NCBI RefSeq assembly: GCF_022810405.1
Contig: NZ_JALGQE010000001.1
Span: forward strand, 434,001 to 498,000
Length of the DNA: 64,000 nucleotides
Source: Rhodococcus sp. ARC_M5
Lineage (GTDB): Bacteria > Actinomycetota > Actinomycetes > Mycobacteriales > Mycobacteriaceae
Direction of reading: 5' to 3'
Part shown: piece by piece, positions 54,045 through 63,197 of the stretch
Layout: the number at the start of each line of letters is the position of its first letter
Position numbering within the stretch: position 1 is the first letter of the stretch
Made by a program: the position numbers and the translations under genes
The notes under the pieces: generated by a model
Databases searched by the model: none
Told to the model about the DNA's origin: nothing
What the model saw: only the letters and a program-made list of their open reading frames with translations

Positions 54045-57000
54045 TCAGCTCTCGCACAACGTGCGGTAGGGAACGCCGGGTAGGTACTGGGCCCATTCGG
54101 CTTCGGTTACCGAGGATCCACCGGATTCGCACAAGCGAGTGCGGACGTCCTCCGGCTCGGTCCGCCACATGCGGACATCGCGGGCCGTGCCACCACCGAA
54201 CAGCACCTGCCCGTCTGCGGCGAACACCGTTGCGTAGACACGCTGGCCGTACGCGGTAAGGGCGGCGTACTGCTCGGGCGCGGCACGATCACCGACATTC
54301 CACAGCCAGACCGTCGAACCGCCGTCGCCTGCGGTCAAGCGCGTACCGGACCGATCGAAGGCGAGCGACCAGATCGGATTGGACGGCCCGACGAGTCGAA
54401 CCACATGCTGCGGTCCGGCAGGATCTGCCATGTCCCACAATCGAATCGAGCGATCAGCACTACCCGCTGCGAGAGTTCGCCCATCCGGGGAGATGGCCAC
54501 GGCCTGGACTGCACTTCCGAAACCGTCGAGCGTGGTGATCGGACGCGGATCGGTGGGGTCGCCGATATCCCACAACTCGACCACACCGCCGACACTGGCG
54601 ACGGCGAGCACCGACCCATCACGAGACAGCACCATTGCGGAGGGATAGTTTCCTGCCTCGAAGGTCGACAAAGCCCGCGGGGCCGAAGCATCCGCCAGTG
54701 ACCACAACGACACGTCGTTCGAGTTCTGGCCCGACACGAGGAGCATGGTCCCAGAACTATCGAACGCCACCACCGCAGTCAGACTGCTCGTTGCCGTTCG
54801 AATGGTGCCGAGAGCTACCGGATCGTCGAGATCGGTTGTGTCCCAGAGCTGGAATCCACCGGTCGACGTGCCCGCCGCAGCTCGGGTGCCGTCGGCGGTG
54901 AGTGCCACGGCACCTGTCTGCTCGAGACCGTCACCGATCAGCAACGGCGGCGACGCCACCGGATTCTCCACATCCGTCACGTCCCAGAGGACCGTGCCGG
55001 TGGCGCGGCGACCGGCACCTACCAGCAGGCGGGTGCCCGACGAATCGATGGCGTTCTGAAAGACGGTGTCACCGGCATCGGCGAGGACCGGTCCGGGAAT
55101 GGGCCAGATCCGGGTGATTCCATCACCGCTCGCAGTCACGATGGACGAGCGATCCGGTGAGAACGCGAGTGAACCGACCGCGATCGGACCGGGAAGCGTC
55201 AGTTGCAGCGTTCCCGAGGCCGCATTCCACACCTTCGTCGAGTTGTCCGAACTCACCGCAGCGATCAGAGCCCCGTCGCGGCTGAACGCAACATCGTTGA
55301 CGTAGCTGGTGAAGCCCGTCAACGCAGACAGTGGAGTGAGTCGGCCGGCATCGTCGACGGCCCACCGGAGAACCTCACGGCCGGTGGTACCCGCGATCAA
55401 CGTCGTTCCGTCGGGAGAGAACGCCAACTGTCGCCAGGTGTAGGTCGACCCGTCGGAAGGAACGTCGAGCAGCGGAACGGGCTGCGCTGCAGGAAGAACC
55501 GTCAGCTGCGTCGCGTCCCACAACCGCATCGCGCGGCCGGCACCGGCCGTCACCAGGAACCTGCCGTTCGGGCTGAACTCCGTTGCCGAGGGCGAACCGG
55601 GTTGCGAGAACTCACCGATCGTGCGGGGCGTGGTGGGTTCTGTGACGTCGAGAAGGGGCAACCTCTCGTCCTGGGTGCCGACGATCAGGAACCGGCCGTC
55701 GGGCGAGTACGACAGGCTCCGGACACCGGTGACATCCGTGACAGACAACGTCGTCGGCCTCGTCGGATCCGATACGTCCCACAACTCGACGCCGAAGTAC
55801 CCGCCCACTGCGAGAACTCGACCACGCGGATCGAACGACAGCACAAGTGAATCCCGCGAACCGATCTCACCGAGCCGGGCGTGGCCATCGTCGAGAGACC
55901 ACAGTCGTACGCGCCCGTCGGATCCGGCTGTCGCCACGACGCTTCCGCGCGGATCCACCGCGGTCACGGACTCACCCTCGACTCCGCGCAGGCGTACCGG
56001 AGTATGGATCGCCGAAGAATCGAGCAGCGCCGATCGCGCCTCCGATGTTCGTTCGGTCTCGTACGACGCCAGCGCGAAGTATGCCGCCAGCCCGGGATCC
56101 TGCGTTCGCAATTGCCCTGCCACACCGGCGATCTGGCGTGACACGGCCACCGCCTCCGCATGTTCGGCATCGACCCGTCTGGTGTTCGCGTCCGATCGGG
56201 CAACGAATGCCGTCACCGCCAGTGTCACCGCGAGTACGGTCAGAAGCGCGAGTGCGGTGACGAGCGTTTCGAGGGTGCGTCGTCGACGTCGGTCGTTTCG
56301 GTTCTGTTCCTCGACTCGATTCGCGCTTGCTTCGAGGAAGAGCTTCTCGACGGCATTGAGATCTCGCCGACGCACCGGTCCGACGGATTCCTGTACCAAT
56401 GACAGCCTCGACTCCGGGAGCAGCGAGCCCGCGTCACGGTCGTTGTTCTCCCACAGTTCGGCTGCTCGGGTGAGCCGACGGTGTTCGACCAGCCATTGAC
56501 GATCGTCGTCGAGCCACTCATGTAGCCGCTGCCATGCCGTGAGCAACGCCTCGTGGGTGACCTGGACTGTCTCTTCGTCGACGGTCAGCAGTCTGCGCGC
56601 GGCGAACCTTTCGATGACGACATCGACGTCGGTGACCACGTCGGCATCGTCGTCGCCGTGGAACAGCTCGACACGATCGACGCGGCGACGAGTGACCACG
56701 TCGTCGTCGAGATTGACCAGACGCATGAAGATGCGGCGTGCTTCGCGCTGCTGTTCGGCAGTCAAGGTGGAGAACACTTCCTCGGCGCTCTGGCCCACCG
56801 CTCCGCCGATGCCACCGGTTGCGAGATAGTCCGCGACGGTCAGCGTTCGGCCGCTGGAGACCTGCCACGTGGTCAGCAGTGCATGCGAGAGCAATGGCAG
56901 GGCACCCGAGTCGTGGGCGAACTGCGATCCGCGCGGACCCAACTCGCCGACCAACACCTGCACCAGTGCATCGTCGACAGTGACACCCGCCTTCGCGGCA

Positions 57001-57821
57001 GGCGAGACGATGACCTGCCGCAGCTGTGATTCGGTGAGACGTCCGACGACCACCGGGTTGTCGGACAGCCCGGCCAGCAGAGCATCCTCGGATACGGCGT
57101 CCTGGTAGAAATCGGCCCGCAGTCCGACGACAAGGACAGACCCGGACATCGGCAACTCCGATGCCGCACGGAGAAAGTTCTCGCGTTCACTCGCCGACGC
57201 GAGCGTCCACAGCTCCTCGGCCTGATCCAGCACGACGACCGAGCCCGGTGCGAACGACGTTGCTCGCGCAGGGAAAGCGCGTATGTCGCCGACGCCGGAG
57301 AAAATGTCCGAACCAGCGAACACCGGTGCCAGGCCGGCGCGAAGCAGCGAGGACTTGCCCGAGCCCGAAGCACCGACGACAAAAACGATGCCTCCCCCAC
57401 CGTCGAGGGCTCCGCGGACGCGCGTGCTCAGACGCTCGATCACATCGTCGCGTCCGAAGAACCACTCCGCATCGGCGGACTCGAACGCTTCCAGGCCCTT
57501 GTACGGAGGGTCGCCCTTCACCGGGTCGACCGTGCGCCTGCCCGAGACGGACCGCACCCTCGACACCGCGTCCCACCACCGTGCACGCTCGTCCTCGTTG
57601 TCGACACCGCAGGCGATGAGTACCGCAGAGAACATCTCGGCACTGGCTTTGGTGGGGACGTGGTGACCGGAGAACCAGCCACTGATCGTGCCGTGCAGCC
57701 CACCGGAGCGCTCGACGATATCGCGGACCGTGGCACCTGACCGGATCCTGATCGCCCGCAGCCCCGCGGCGAATTCGGTGCGGTCCGAGATCGACGAGGG
57801 ATCCGGGCGATCAGAGGTCAT
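54045..57821 (-). CDS. HTH - STAND NTPase (nSTAND1) - transmembrane - WD40 protein
   Basis: 1258 residues. Residues ~13-72 form an XRE-like helix-turn-helix (LRAIRIRSGATVRDIVERSG...ISGWFSG). The STAND NTPase domain begins at PPYKGLEAFE; Walker A is GASGSGKSS (150-158) and Walker B is VVVLDQAEELW (195-205). A basic stretch RRRRR is followed by one transmembrane helix (~517-541). WD40 repeats (VRLWSLDD, VELWDIGD, IRLWDMAD and others) fill ~607-1230. STAND proteins switch on ATP binding after sensing through the repeat domain; known members act in signalling, programmed death and phage defence. The partner and output are unknown. It is divergent from the small LuxR-type gene across a 214-bp, visibly less GC-rich gap. 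Confidence 0.9.
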   Translation of the reverse strand: MTSDRPDPSSISDRTEFAAGLRAIRIRSGATVRDIVERSGGLHGTISGWFSGHHVPTKASAEMFSAVLIACGVDNEDERARWWDAVSRVRSVSGRRTVDPVKGDPPYKGLEAFESADAEWFFGRDDVIERLSTRVRGALDGGGGIVFVVGASGSGKSSLLRAGLAPVFAGSDIFSGVGDIRAFPARATSFAPGSVVVLDQAEELWTLASASERENFLRAASELPMSGSVLVVGLRADFYQDAVSEDALLAGLSDNPVVVGRLTESQLRQVIVSPAAKAGVTVDDALVQVLVGELGPRGSQFAHDSGALPLLSHALLTTWQVSSGRTLTVADYLATGGIGGAVGQSAEEVFSTLTAEQQREARRIFMRLVNLDDDVVTRRRVDRVELFHGDDDADVVTDVDVVIERFAARRLLTVDEETVQVTHEALLTAWQRLHEWLDDDRQWLVEHRRLTRAAELWENNDRDAGSLLPESRLSLVQESVGPVRRRDLNAVEKLFLEASANRVEEQNRNDRRRRRTLETLVTALALLTVLAVTLAVTAFVARSDANTRRVDAEHAEAVAVSRQIAGVAGQLRTQDPGLAAYFALASYETERTSEARSALLDSSAIHTPVRLRGVEGESVTAVDPRGSVVATAGSDGRVRLWSLDDGHARLGEIGSRDSLVLSFDPRGRVLAVGGYFGVELWDVSDPTRPTTLSVTDVTGVRSLSYSPDGRFLIVGTQDERLPLLDVTEPTTPRTIGEFSQPGSPSATEFSPNGRFLVTAGAGRAMRLWDATQLTVLPAAQPVPLLDVPSDGSTYTWRQLAFSPDGTTLIAGTTGREVLRWAVDDAGRLTPLSALTGFTSYVNDVAFSRDGALIAAVSSDNSTKVWNAASGTLQLTLPGPIAVGSLAFSPDRSSIVTASGDGITRIWPIPGPVLADAGDTVFQNAIDSSGTRLLVGAGRRATGTVLWDVTDVENPVASPPLLIGDGLEQTGAVALTADGTRAAAGTSTGGFQLWDTTDLDDPVALGTIRTATSSLTAVVAFDSSGTMLLVSGQNSNDVSLWSLADASAPRALSTFEAGNYPSAMVLSRDGSVLAVASVGGVVELWDIGDPTDPRPITTLDGFGSAVQAVAISPDGRTLAAGSADRSIRLWDMADPAGPQHVVRLVGPSNPIWSLAFDRSGTRLTAGDGGSTVWLWNVGDRAAPEQYAALTAYGQRVYATVFAADGQVLFGGGTARDVRMWRTEPEDVRTRLCESGGSSVTEAEWAQYLPGVPYRTLCES

Positions 57822-58035
57822 GGGCGAAAACTATAAGGCCGGGAAATCAAGTGCATACGCACTCGAACGCCCTCTGAGCAGCAAGAATGGCAAGTTGATT
57901 CGTTTGAATGACGCTTGGATCGAGCGCGAAGCACTACGTATTGACCTTGTATGGACTTCCTCGCAGAGCTGGAACCACGAGGAAATTCCCCCGACGATGA
58001 GCCTGTCGGTGGATTCTCCAAGGGGGTAACTTCTC

Positions 58036-58362
58036 GTGCTCGAACACACGTTGGCAACGGCGGTACATCATCGGTTCCGGAGGCCGGTACAGCCGACATC
58101 CGGTGCGTTCCCGACACCTCCCGACCCTCGTCGGCGCAAGCCTGCACTGAGCGCTCGCGAGATCGAGGTCATGCTCGCCTGGTTCGCCTCCGACTCGAAG
58201 ACGGTCGCAGCTCGATCCGTCTTCATCTCGGTGGGCACGATCAACACGCACATCACCCGCATTCGTCAGAAGTACGCGGCAGTGGGACGCAACGCGCCGA
58301 CGAAGGCTGCCCTCTTCGCACGTGCCCTACAGGACGGTCACACTCAGCTGTCCGACTGGTGA
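58036..58362 (+). CDS. Small LuxR/GerE-type DNA-binding protein
   Basis: 108 residues from GTG 58036 (purine-rich AAGGGGG upstream). The C-terminal half is a GerE helix-turn-helix: LSAREIEVMLAWFASDSKTV, SVFISVGTINTHITRIRQKY. The N-terminal ~35 residues are Pro/Arg-rich, with no receiver or ligand domain, so it is a stand-alone DNA-binding module. Its 3' end overlaps the convergent second mftD gene by 19 bp. It may work with the divergent STAND protein; that is inference from position. Confidence 0.8.
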   Translation: MLEHTLATAVHHRFRRPVQPTSGAFPTPPDPRRRKPALSAREIEVMLAWFASDSKTVAARSVFISVGTINTHITRIRQKYAAVGRNAPTKAALFARALQDGHTQLSDW

Positions 58363-59606
58363 CACACCCGTGGCCGTTCCGAATCAGCTCCTCGGTTCCG
58401 TATCCCGGACTCCGATCGGGTTCGGGTATCTCGGACCGGGGGCTGATTCGCTCGACTGAAATCCACCGGCACGACGACATCCGACGGCGACAGTTCGTGG
58501 ACCGATGCGCGGCCGAGGCCAAGGACCGCGGAGTCGAGACCGCCGCCCAAAATGTCGAGCACGTTCTCCACCCCGGCCTGACCGTTCGCCGCGAGACCCC
58601 ACAGATACGCGCGCCCGATCAGCACTGCCCGCGCACCCAACGCCAACGCCTTCGCGACATCACTTCCCCGCCGGATACCGCCGTCGAGGGCGATCTCGAC
58701 CTGATCGCCCACCGCTTCGGCGATCGCCGGCAACACCCGGATCGACGCCGGGGAACCGTCGAGATTGTTGCCCCCGTGATTGGACACCGAAATCGAGGTG
58801 ACACCTGCGTCCACGGCCCGCAGTGCGTCGTCGACCCGCGCAATACCCTTGAGCATGAACGGTCCATCCCACTGCGCGCGTAGCCATGCGATGTCCTCCC
58901 ACGACGGCAGCGGGGTGGCCTTCCACTCGCGATACGCAGCGAAGAACGTCGGCGCAGGCCCACCGGGCGGCGCGAGATTCGGTGCCGTCAGATCCGGGAA
59001 CGTGCCTGACCGCGCCCACTGCGCCAGCCACCGCGGCCGCGCCAACACTTCGGGTGTTAGCCGCAGCATCGCCCTGGCGTCGAGGCGTTCCGGTATCACC
59101 GGACTCCCCCAATCGCGCCCCTCCGAGAACGACCAATCCATCGTCAATATCAGCCCGACCGCGCCCGCCGCACGTGCACGATCGAGCATGTGCGCCAACA
59201 ACTCCCGCGAACCCACCCAATGCAACTGAAAGAACGTCCGCGGGTTCGCCGCGACGACCTCCTCGATGGGCTTGCTCGCGAACAACGACAAACCCATCGG
59301 GATCCCCCGTGCCGCTGCCGCTCTCGCGACGGCGACCTCACCATCGGGATGTACGGCCTGCACACCCGTCGGGGAGATCATCACCGGAAACGACAGCGAC
59401 TGCCCCATCAGAGTTGTCGACAGATTGCGCGCGTCCGACAAACCTGCCACGTGCGGGGCGAACCCGAGTTCACCGAACGCCGACGTGTTGTCCGAGGCGG
59501 TGATTCCCTGTTCTGATCCCGCGACCAACGCCGAATACACGGACTTAGGAAGCCGCTTCTTCGCGCGCCGCTGCGCTTCGGCGACAGTCTCGAACCAGTC
59601 GGTCAC
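58344..59606 (-). CDS. mftD: Second MftD-type FMN-dependent dehydrogenase (tandem copy)
   Basis: 420 residues starting at GTG 59606, overlapping the stop of the first mftD by 4 nt. It matches the first copy over nearly its whole length, including WFETVAEAQRRAKKRLPKSV, FPVMISPTGVQAVHPDGEVA, SVSNHGGNNLDG with His ~277, and LDGGIRRGSDV. Catalytic and FMN-binding residues look intact. MftD forms premycofactocin from AHDP by oxidative deamination. The C-terminus differs: after the shared HELSPSDVV it continues ~35 residues (Arg/Ser-rich) where the first copy ends after about 10, and this extension runs into the convergent LuxR gene. Confidence 0.9.
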   Translation of the reverse strand: MTDWFETVAEAQRRAKKRLPKSVYSALVAGSEQGITASDNTSAFGELGFAPHVAGLSDARNLSTTLMGQSLSFPVMISPTGVQAVHPDGEVAVARAAAARGIPMGLSLFASKPIEEVVAANPRTFFQLHWVGSRELLAHMLDRARAAGAVGLILTMDWSFSEGRDWGSPVIPERLDARAMLRLTPEVLARPRWLAQWARSGTFPDLTAPNLAPPGGPAPTFFAAYREWKATPLPSWEDIAWLRAQWDGPFMLKGIARVDDALRAVDAGVTSISVSNHGGNNLDGSPASIRVLPAIAEAVGDQVEIALDGGIRRGSDVAKALALGARAVLIGRAYLWGLAANGQAGVENVLDILGGGLDSAVLGLGRASVHELSPSDVVVPVDFSRANQPPVRDTRTRSESGIRNRGADSERPRVCHQSDS

Positions 59607-60781
59607 ACACCCAGCCTGCGGTCGAACCCGGCCGGCATCACCACATCCGACGGTGACAGGTCGTGCACCGAGGTGTGTCCGAGTCCGAGGACGGCCGAAT
59701 CGACTCCGCCGCGCAGGATGTCGAGTACGTTCTCCACACCGGCCTGACCGCCGGCCGACAGACCCCACAGGTACGCCCGCCCGATCAACACCGCACGCGC
59801 ACCGAGTGCGAGTGCTTTCACCACGTCGCTGCCGCGCCGGATTCCGCCGTCGAGGGTGATCTCGACCTGATCACCGACGGCCTCCGCGATCGCCGGCAAC
59901 GCCCGGATCGGTGCCGGTGTGCCGTCGAGATTGTTGCCACCGTGATTGGACACCGAAATCGCCGTCACTCCTGCGTCGACGGCCTTCTTGGCGTCATCGA
60001 CCCGCATGACACCCTTGAGCATAAACGGCCCGCCCCACTGCTCCCGCAGCCACGCCACGTCCTCCCAGGTCGGCAACGGAGTACCCATCCACTCGCCGTA
60101 CGCACCGAAGAACGTCGGCGCGGGACCGCCGGTCGGTGGCGTGAGGTTCGGGGTCGTCAGATCGGGGATCTTGCCGGTCTTGGCGAACTCCCACAACCAC
60201 TTCGGGCGGGTGATGCCCTCCGGTGCGAATTGCACCATCGCTTTGAGGTCCATCTTCTCCGGGATCGACGGCGAACCCCAGTCGCGGCCATTGGAGAACG
60301 ACCAGTCCAACGTCATGATCAACCCGACCGCACCTGCTGCGCGGGCCCGCTCCATCCGCTGCAGCAGGATCTCGCGCGAGCCCACCCAGTACATTTGGAA
60401 GAACGTCCGCGGATTCGCCGCAGCAACCTCCTCGACGGACTTGCTCGCGAACGACGACAAGCCGATCGGAATACCCCGCGCCGCAGCCGCTCTCGCGACA
60501 GCGACCTCACCATCCGGGTGGACCGCCTGCACACCCGTCGGGGAGATCATGACCGGAAACGACAGCGGCTGCCCCATCACCGTCGTCGACAGATCCCGCT
60601 TGTCAGACAGCCCTGCCACGTGCGGGGCGAAGCCGAGTTCGCCGAACGCGGCCATGTTGTCGTCGATCGTCAACCCACGTTCGGACCCGGCTACCAGCGC
60701 GGCATACACGGATTTCGGTAGACGTTTCTTCGCCCGCCGCTGCGCTTCGGCAACGGTCTCGAACCACGCACTCTTGGCCAT
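59603..60781 (-). CDS. mftD: MftD, FMN-dependent L-lactate-dehydrogenase-like enzyme
   Basis: 392 residues from ATG 60781, whose first base overlaps the mftC stop (TAATG). This is the alpha-hydroxy-acid oxidase fold: PVMISPTGVQAVHPDGE, SVSNHGGNNLDG with the catalytic-type His280, and LDGGIRRGSDVVKALALG for FMN phosphate binding. It performs the oxidative deamination that turns AHDP into premycofactocin, creating the redox-active alpha-keto amide. Ends FDRRLGV, a normal family C-terminus, so this copy is taken as canonical. A near-duplicate follows with coupled translation. Confidence 0.95.
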   Translation of the reverse strand: MAKSAWFETVAEAQRRAKKRLPKSVYAALVAGSERGLTIDDNMAAFGELGFAPHVAGLSDKRDLSTTVMGQPLSFPVMISPTGVQAVHPDGEVAVARAAAARGIPIGLSSFASKSVEEVAAANPRTFFQMYWVGSREILLQRMERARAAGAVGLIMTLDWSFSNGRDWGSPSIPEKMDLKAMVQFAPEGITRPKWLWEFAKTGKIPDLTTPNLTPPTGGPAPTFFGAYGEWMGTPLPTWEDVAWLREQWGGPFMLKGVMRVDDAKKAVDAGVTAISVSNHGGNNLDGTPAPIRALPAIAEAVGDQVEITLDGGIRRGSDVVKALALGARAVLIGRAYLWGLSAGGQAGVENVLDILRGGVDSAVLGLGHTSVHDLSPSDVVMPAGFDRRLGV

Positions 60782-62016
60782 TACTGTGCTTCCTGTTCCA
60801 TTCCTGCGAGCGGGTTCTCGTCGCAGATCTTCGCCGGCGGACGCATCATCAACGTGAGCGGCACCGACTTTCGAGGGGTCTTGCGCTGGCCGGTACGAGA
60901 ATGATCGACGCTGGACTTGGGGATCTCCCCCGCCGCTGCCAACGCCATTTCGCCGTTACCGATGACGCATTCGGGATCCGGGCCATCCATGGGGAGACCG
61001 GTGAAGAATTTCGCTGCCATACAGCCACCGCGGCACGAATCGAAGTGGGCACATTTGGTGCAGGCACCCGAGGTCTGCGGGGAGCGCAACTCCTGGAACA
61101 ACTCCGAGGTCTGCCAGACGGATTGGAACCCTCCCATACCGTCCTTCGCGTCACGGACTATGTTGCCGGCGAGGAAGTTCTCGTGAATGGCAAACGGGCA
61201 CGCATACACATCACCGATCGGGTCGATCAGGCACACCACCCGCCCCGCGCCACAGAGGTTGAGACCGGGCAGAGCGTCACCGAACGCCGACAGGTGGAAG
61301 AACGAATCCCCCGTCAACACACCCTCACCGTTGGCGACGAGCCAGTTGTAGAGCTCGCGCTGCTGACCGGCTGTCGGGTGCAGATCATCCCAGACATCCG
61401 CGCCGCGACCCGAGGGCCGCAACCGGGTGATGCGCAGTGTCGCAGCATATTTGTCGGCCAACGCTTTGAAGTCGTCGAGCTGGCTCACGTTGTGCCGGGT
61501 GACGACGACGGAGATCTTCGCGTCCCGGAATCCGGCCTCTTTCAGATTCTCCAGAGCGCGGCACGCCATGTCGAACGAACCCGGTCCGCGGACCGCATCG
61601 TTGACCTCCGCGGTCGCGCCATCGATGGAGATCTGCACATCGACGTAGTCCGACGCCGCCAACCGCGCCGCCACCTTCTTGTCGATCTTGACCCCGTTGG
61701 TGGAGAACTTCACCCCCACCTGATGCGCCGTCGCGTAGTCGACGAGCTCCCAGAAATCCGACCGCACCGTCGGCTCACCGCCACCGATATTGACGTAGAA
61801 CACCTGCATCTTCTGCAACTCGTCGATGATCGACTTGCACTGCTCGGTGCTCAGTTCACGCGGATCACGACGACCCGACGAGGACAGGCAATGCACGCAC
61901 GACAAATTGCAGGCGTACGTCAATTCCCACGTCAGACAGATCGGTGCGTCGAGACCGAGCTCGAACTGATCGACGAGTTTTCCTACCGGAGCGGGTCTTT
62001 CGAGAGTGGAAGTCAT
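60781..62016 (-). CDS. mftC: Mycofactocin radical SAM maturase
   Basis: 411 residues. The radical SAM cluster motif CxxxCxxC is at Cys36-Cys40-Cys43 (CNLSCVHC), followed by VNIGGGEPTVR. A C-terminal SPASM region holds further cysteines (CGAGRVVCLIDPIGDVYACP, CTKCAHFDSCRGGCM) for auxiliary Fe-S clusters. MftC oxidatively decarboxylates the C-terminal Tyr of MftA and cross-links it to Val. It lies 43 bp after mftB and is coupled to mftD. Confidence 0.97.
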   Translation of the reverse strand: MTSTLERPAPVGKLVDQFELGLDAPICLTWELTYACNLSCVHCLSSSGRRDPRELSTEQCKSIIDELQKMQVFYVNIGGGEPTVRSDFWELVDYATAHQVGVKFSTNGVKIDKKVAARLAASDYVDVQISIDGATAEVNDAVRGPGSFDMACRALENLKEAGFRDAKISVVVTRHNVSQLDDFKALADKYAATLRITRLRPSGRGADVWDDLHPTAGQQRELYNWLVANGEGVLTGDSFFHLSAFGDALPGLNLCGAGRVVCLIDPIGDVYACPFAIHENFLAGNIVRDAKDGMGGFQSVWQTSELFQELRSPQTSGACTKCAHFDSCRGGCMAAKFFTGLPMDGPDPECVIGNGEMALAAAGEIPKSSVDHSRTGQRKTPRKSVPLTLMMRPPAKICDENPLAGMEQEAQ

Positions 62017-62059
62017 GTGGGTCGGTCCTGTCCAGAAAGGTGTCGAGGGTCAATGGTCC

Positions 62060-62344
62060 TTAGCGGGGCGTGATCATCTTCGAGTCGGCCAACGTCGCGA
62101 GTGCCTTCACATACGGAGCCGATCCGGACTCCGTGATCCCTGCGGCCGCGATCGCGGTGCGCATATCGGGATGATCGGGAAGAGACTCGATGATCGCCAC
62201 GATCGTGCGGTTCTTCAGGAAGGAGAGCTTGCGAGTTCCGAAGTGGTAGAGCAGCGCCCCGAACGACTCGGGACGCAGCGCCACCTGCGGATGCAATGCC
62301 CACGGCACATCCACATCGAGTGCGCCCTGCACTGCAACAGTCAT
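62060..62344 (-). CDS. mftB: Mycofactocin precursor-binding chaperone (RRE protein)
   Basis: 94 residues from ATG 62344, 2 bp after the mftA stop; longer open frames upstream cross mftA and the promoter. The sequence (PWALHPQVALRPESFGALLY, then FLKNRTIVAII, ALATLADSKMI) matches the RiPP recognition element MftB, which binds the MftA leader and delivers it to MftC. It is translationally coupled to mftA by proximity. Confidence 0.95.
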   Translation of the reverse strand: MTVAVQGALDVDVPWALHPQVALRPESFGALLYHFGTRKLSFLKNRTIVAIIESLPDHPDMRTAIAAAGITESGSAPYVKALATLADSKMITPR

Positions 62345-62346
62345 GA

Positions 62347-62460
62347 TCAGTACACGCCGCACATGCCGTCGATCGACACTTCCTCGACCAACGACTCTTC
62401 GACCAGATCGGATTCGACGACGGCGGTATCTACCACAGGGTTCTCGTTGTTCTTCGACAT
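62347..62460 (-). CDS. mftA: Mycofactocin precursor peptide
   Basis: 37 residues, ATG 62460 with GGAGG 7 nt upstream. It has an acidic leader (ESDLVEESLVEE) and the diagnostic C-terminal core IDGMCGVY. The last Val-Tyr pair is the part modified by MftC and released by MftE, becoming the mycofactocin redox core. It is the first gene of mftA-B-C-D-D. It is too short for usual gene finding but unmistakable by its core. Confidence 0.97.
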   Translation of the reverse strand: MSKNNENPVVDTAVVESDLVEESLVEEVSIDGMCGVY

Positions 62461-62566
62461 CTGAAACCTCCGAAAGATGTTGGGGACCACAATCGTGATC
62501 GACAGTGGCTTGGATCACCACCATAATGGCACTGGGTGCAGAAAAACCAGTAGATCGAAGGGAAAT
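62461..62566. promoter_or_regulatory. Divergent mftA/mftR promoter and operator region
   Basis: 106 bp between divergent starts. A candidate plus-strand promoter for mftR is TCGACA (62499-62504), a 17-bp spacer and CATAAT (62522-62527), 40 bp before the ATG. A 6-bp inverted repeat with one mismatch, GACCAC-aatc-GTGATC, sits at 62485-62500, a plausible MftR site. MftR is known to repress mft genes and to be released by long-chain acyl-CoA; the site assignment is inference. Confidence 0.45.
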
Positions 62567-63172
62567 ATGGCCAGGAGTGAGAAACCGTCCACTCGGGTAG
62601 GTCGGCGCCCGTCCACGACACGGGGCGAACTGAGCGATCTCGGGATCGAACTGTTCGCCTCCCGAGGTTTCGAGGAGACCAGCATCGACGACATAGCCGA
62701 CGCGGCAGGCATCGCTCGGCGGACGTTCTTCCGTTACTTCCCGTCCAAGAATGCGGTTCCTTGGGGTGACTTCGACGCTCAACTCGCAGCGCTGAGGGGA
62801 CATCTGAACGGCCTACCCGCGGACATAGAACTCGCCGATGGACTACGTTCGGCCTTGTTGCAGTTCAACACTTTTCCGGAAGAAGAAACCGCGGTTCACC
62901 GACAACGGATGTCGTTGATACTGAGCAATCCTGCACTGCAGAGCTATTCGATGGTCATGTACGAGGGTTGGCGAGCCGTCATCGCCGAATACGTTGCCGC
63001 ACGAACCGCTTCCGATCCGACAGACCACTTTCCGCGAACTGTTGGCTGGATGGTCCTCGGTGTGGCAATCTCGGCATACGAGCAGTGGCTGACCGATGAC
63101 CGATCGAGTCTGGTCGAGCTACTCACTGCCGGAATCGCACCGTTGCAGTCCGGCTTGACCCCACCGCCTTAG
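62567..63172 (+). CDS. mftR: Mycofactocin-system TetR-family regulator
   Basis: 201 residues from ATG 62567 (GAAGGGAAAT just upstream). It has an N-terminal TetR helix-turn-helix, TSIDDIADAAGIARRTFFRY, followed by FPSKNAVPWGDF, which is typical of MftR. The C-terminal helical ligand domain has WMVLGVAISAYEQWL. It is divergent from mftA and so placed to control the mft operon and itself. It is followed 25 bp later by mftM on the same strand. Confidence 0.93.
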   Translation: MARSEKPSTRVGRRPSTTRGELSDLGIELFASRGFEETSIDDIADAAGIARRTFFRYFPSKNAVPWGDFDAQLAALRGHLNGLPADIELADGLRSALLQFNTFPEEETAVHRQRMSLILSNPALQSYSMVMYEGWRAVIAEYVAARTASDPTDHFPRTVGWMVLGVAISAYEQWLTDDRSSLVELLTAGIAPLQSGLTPPP

Positions 63173-63197
63173 TGCATGAATACAGAAGGCTTTCGAG

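Noticed and set aside
54045..57821. Calling the STAND-WD40 protein an anti-phage (Avs-like) system
   Set aside because: No nuclease, protease or other effector domain is seen; the helix-turn-helix and membrane helix fit several roles.
57990..58030. CCGAC...GTCGG and CCCCC...GGGGG pairings in the LuxR gene leader, possible riboswitch
   Set aside because: No conserved aptamer pattern recognised and the stems are short; more likely ordinary leader sequence.
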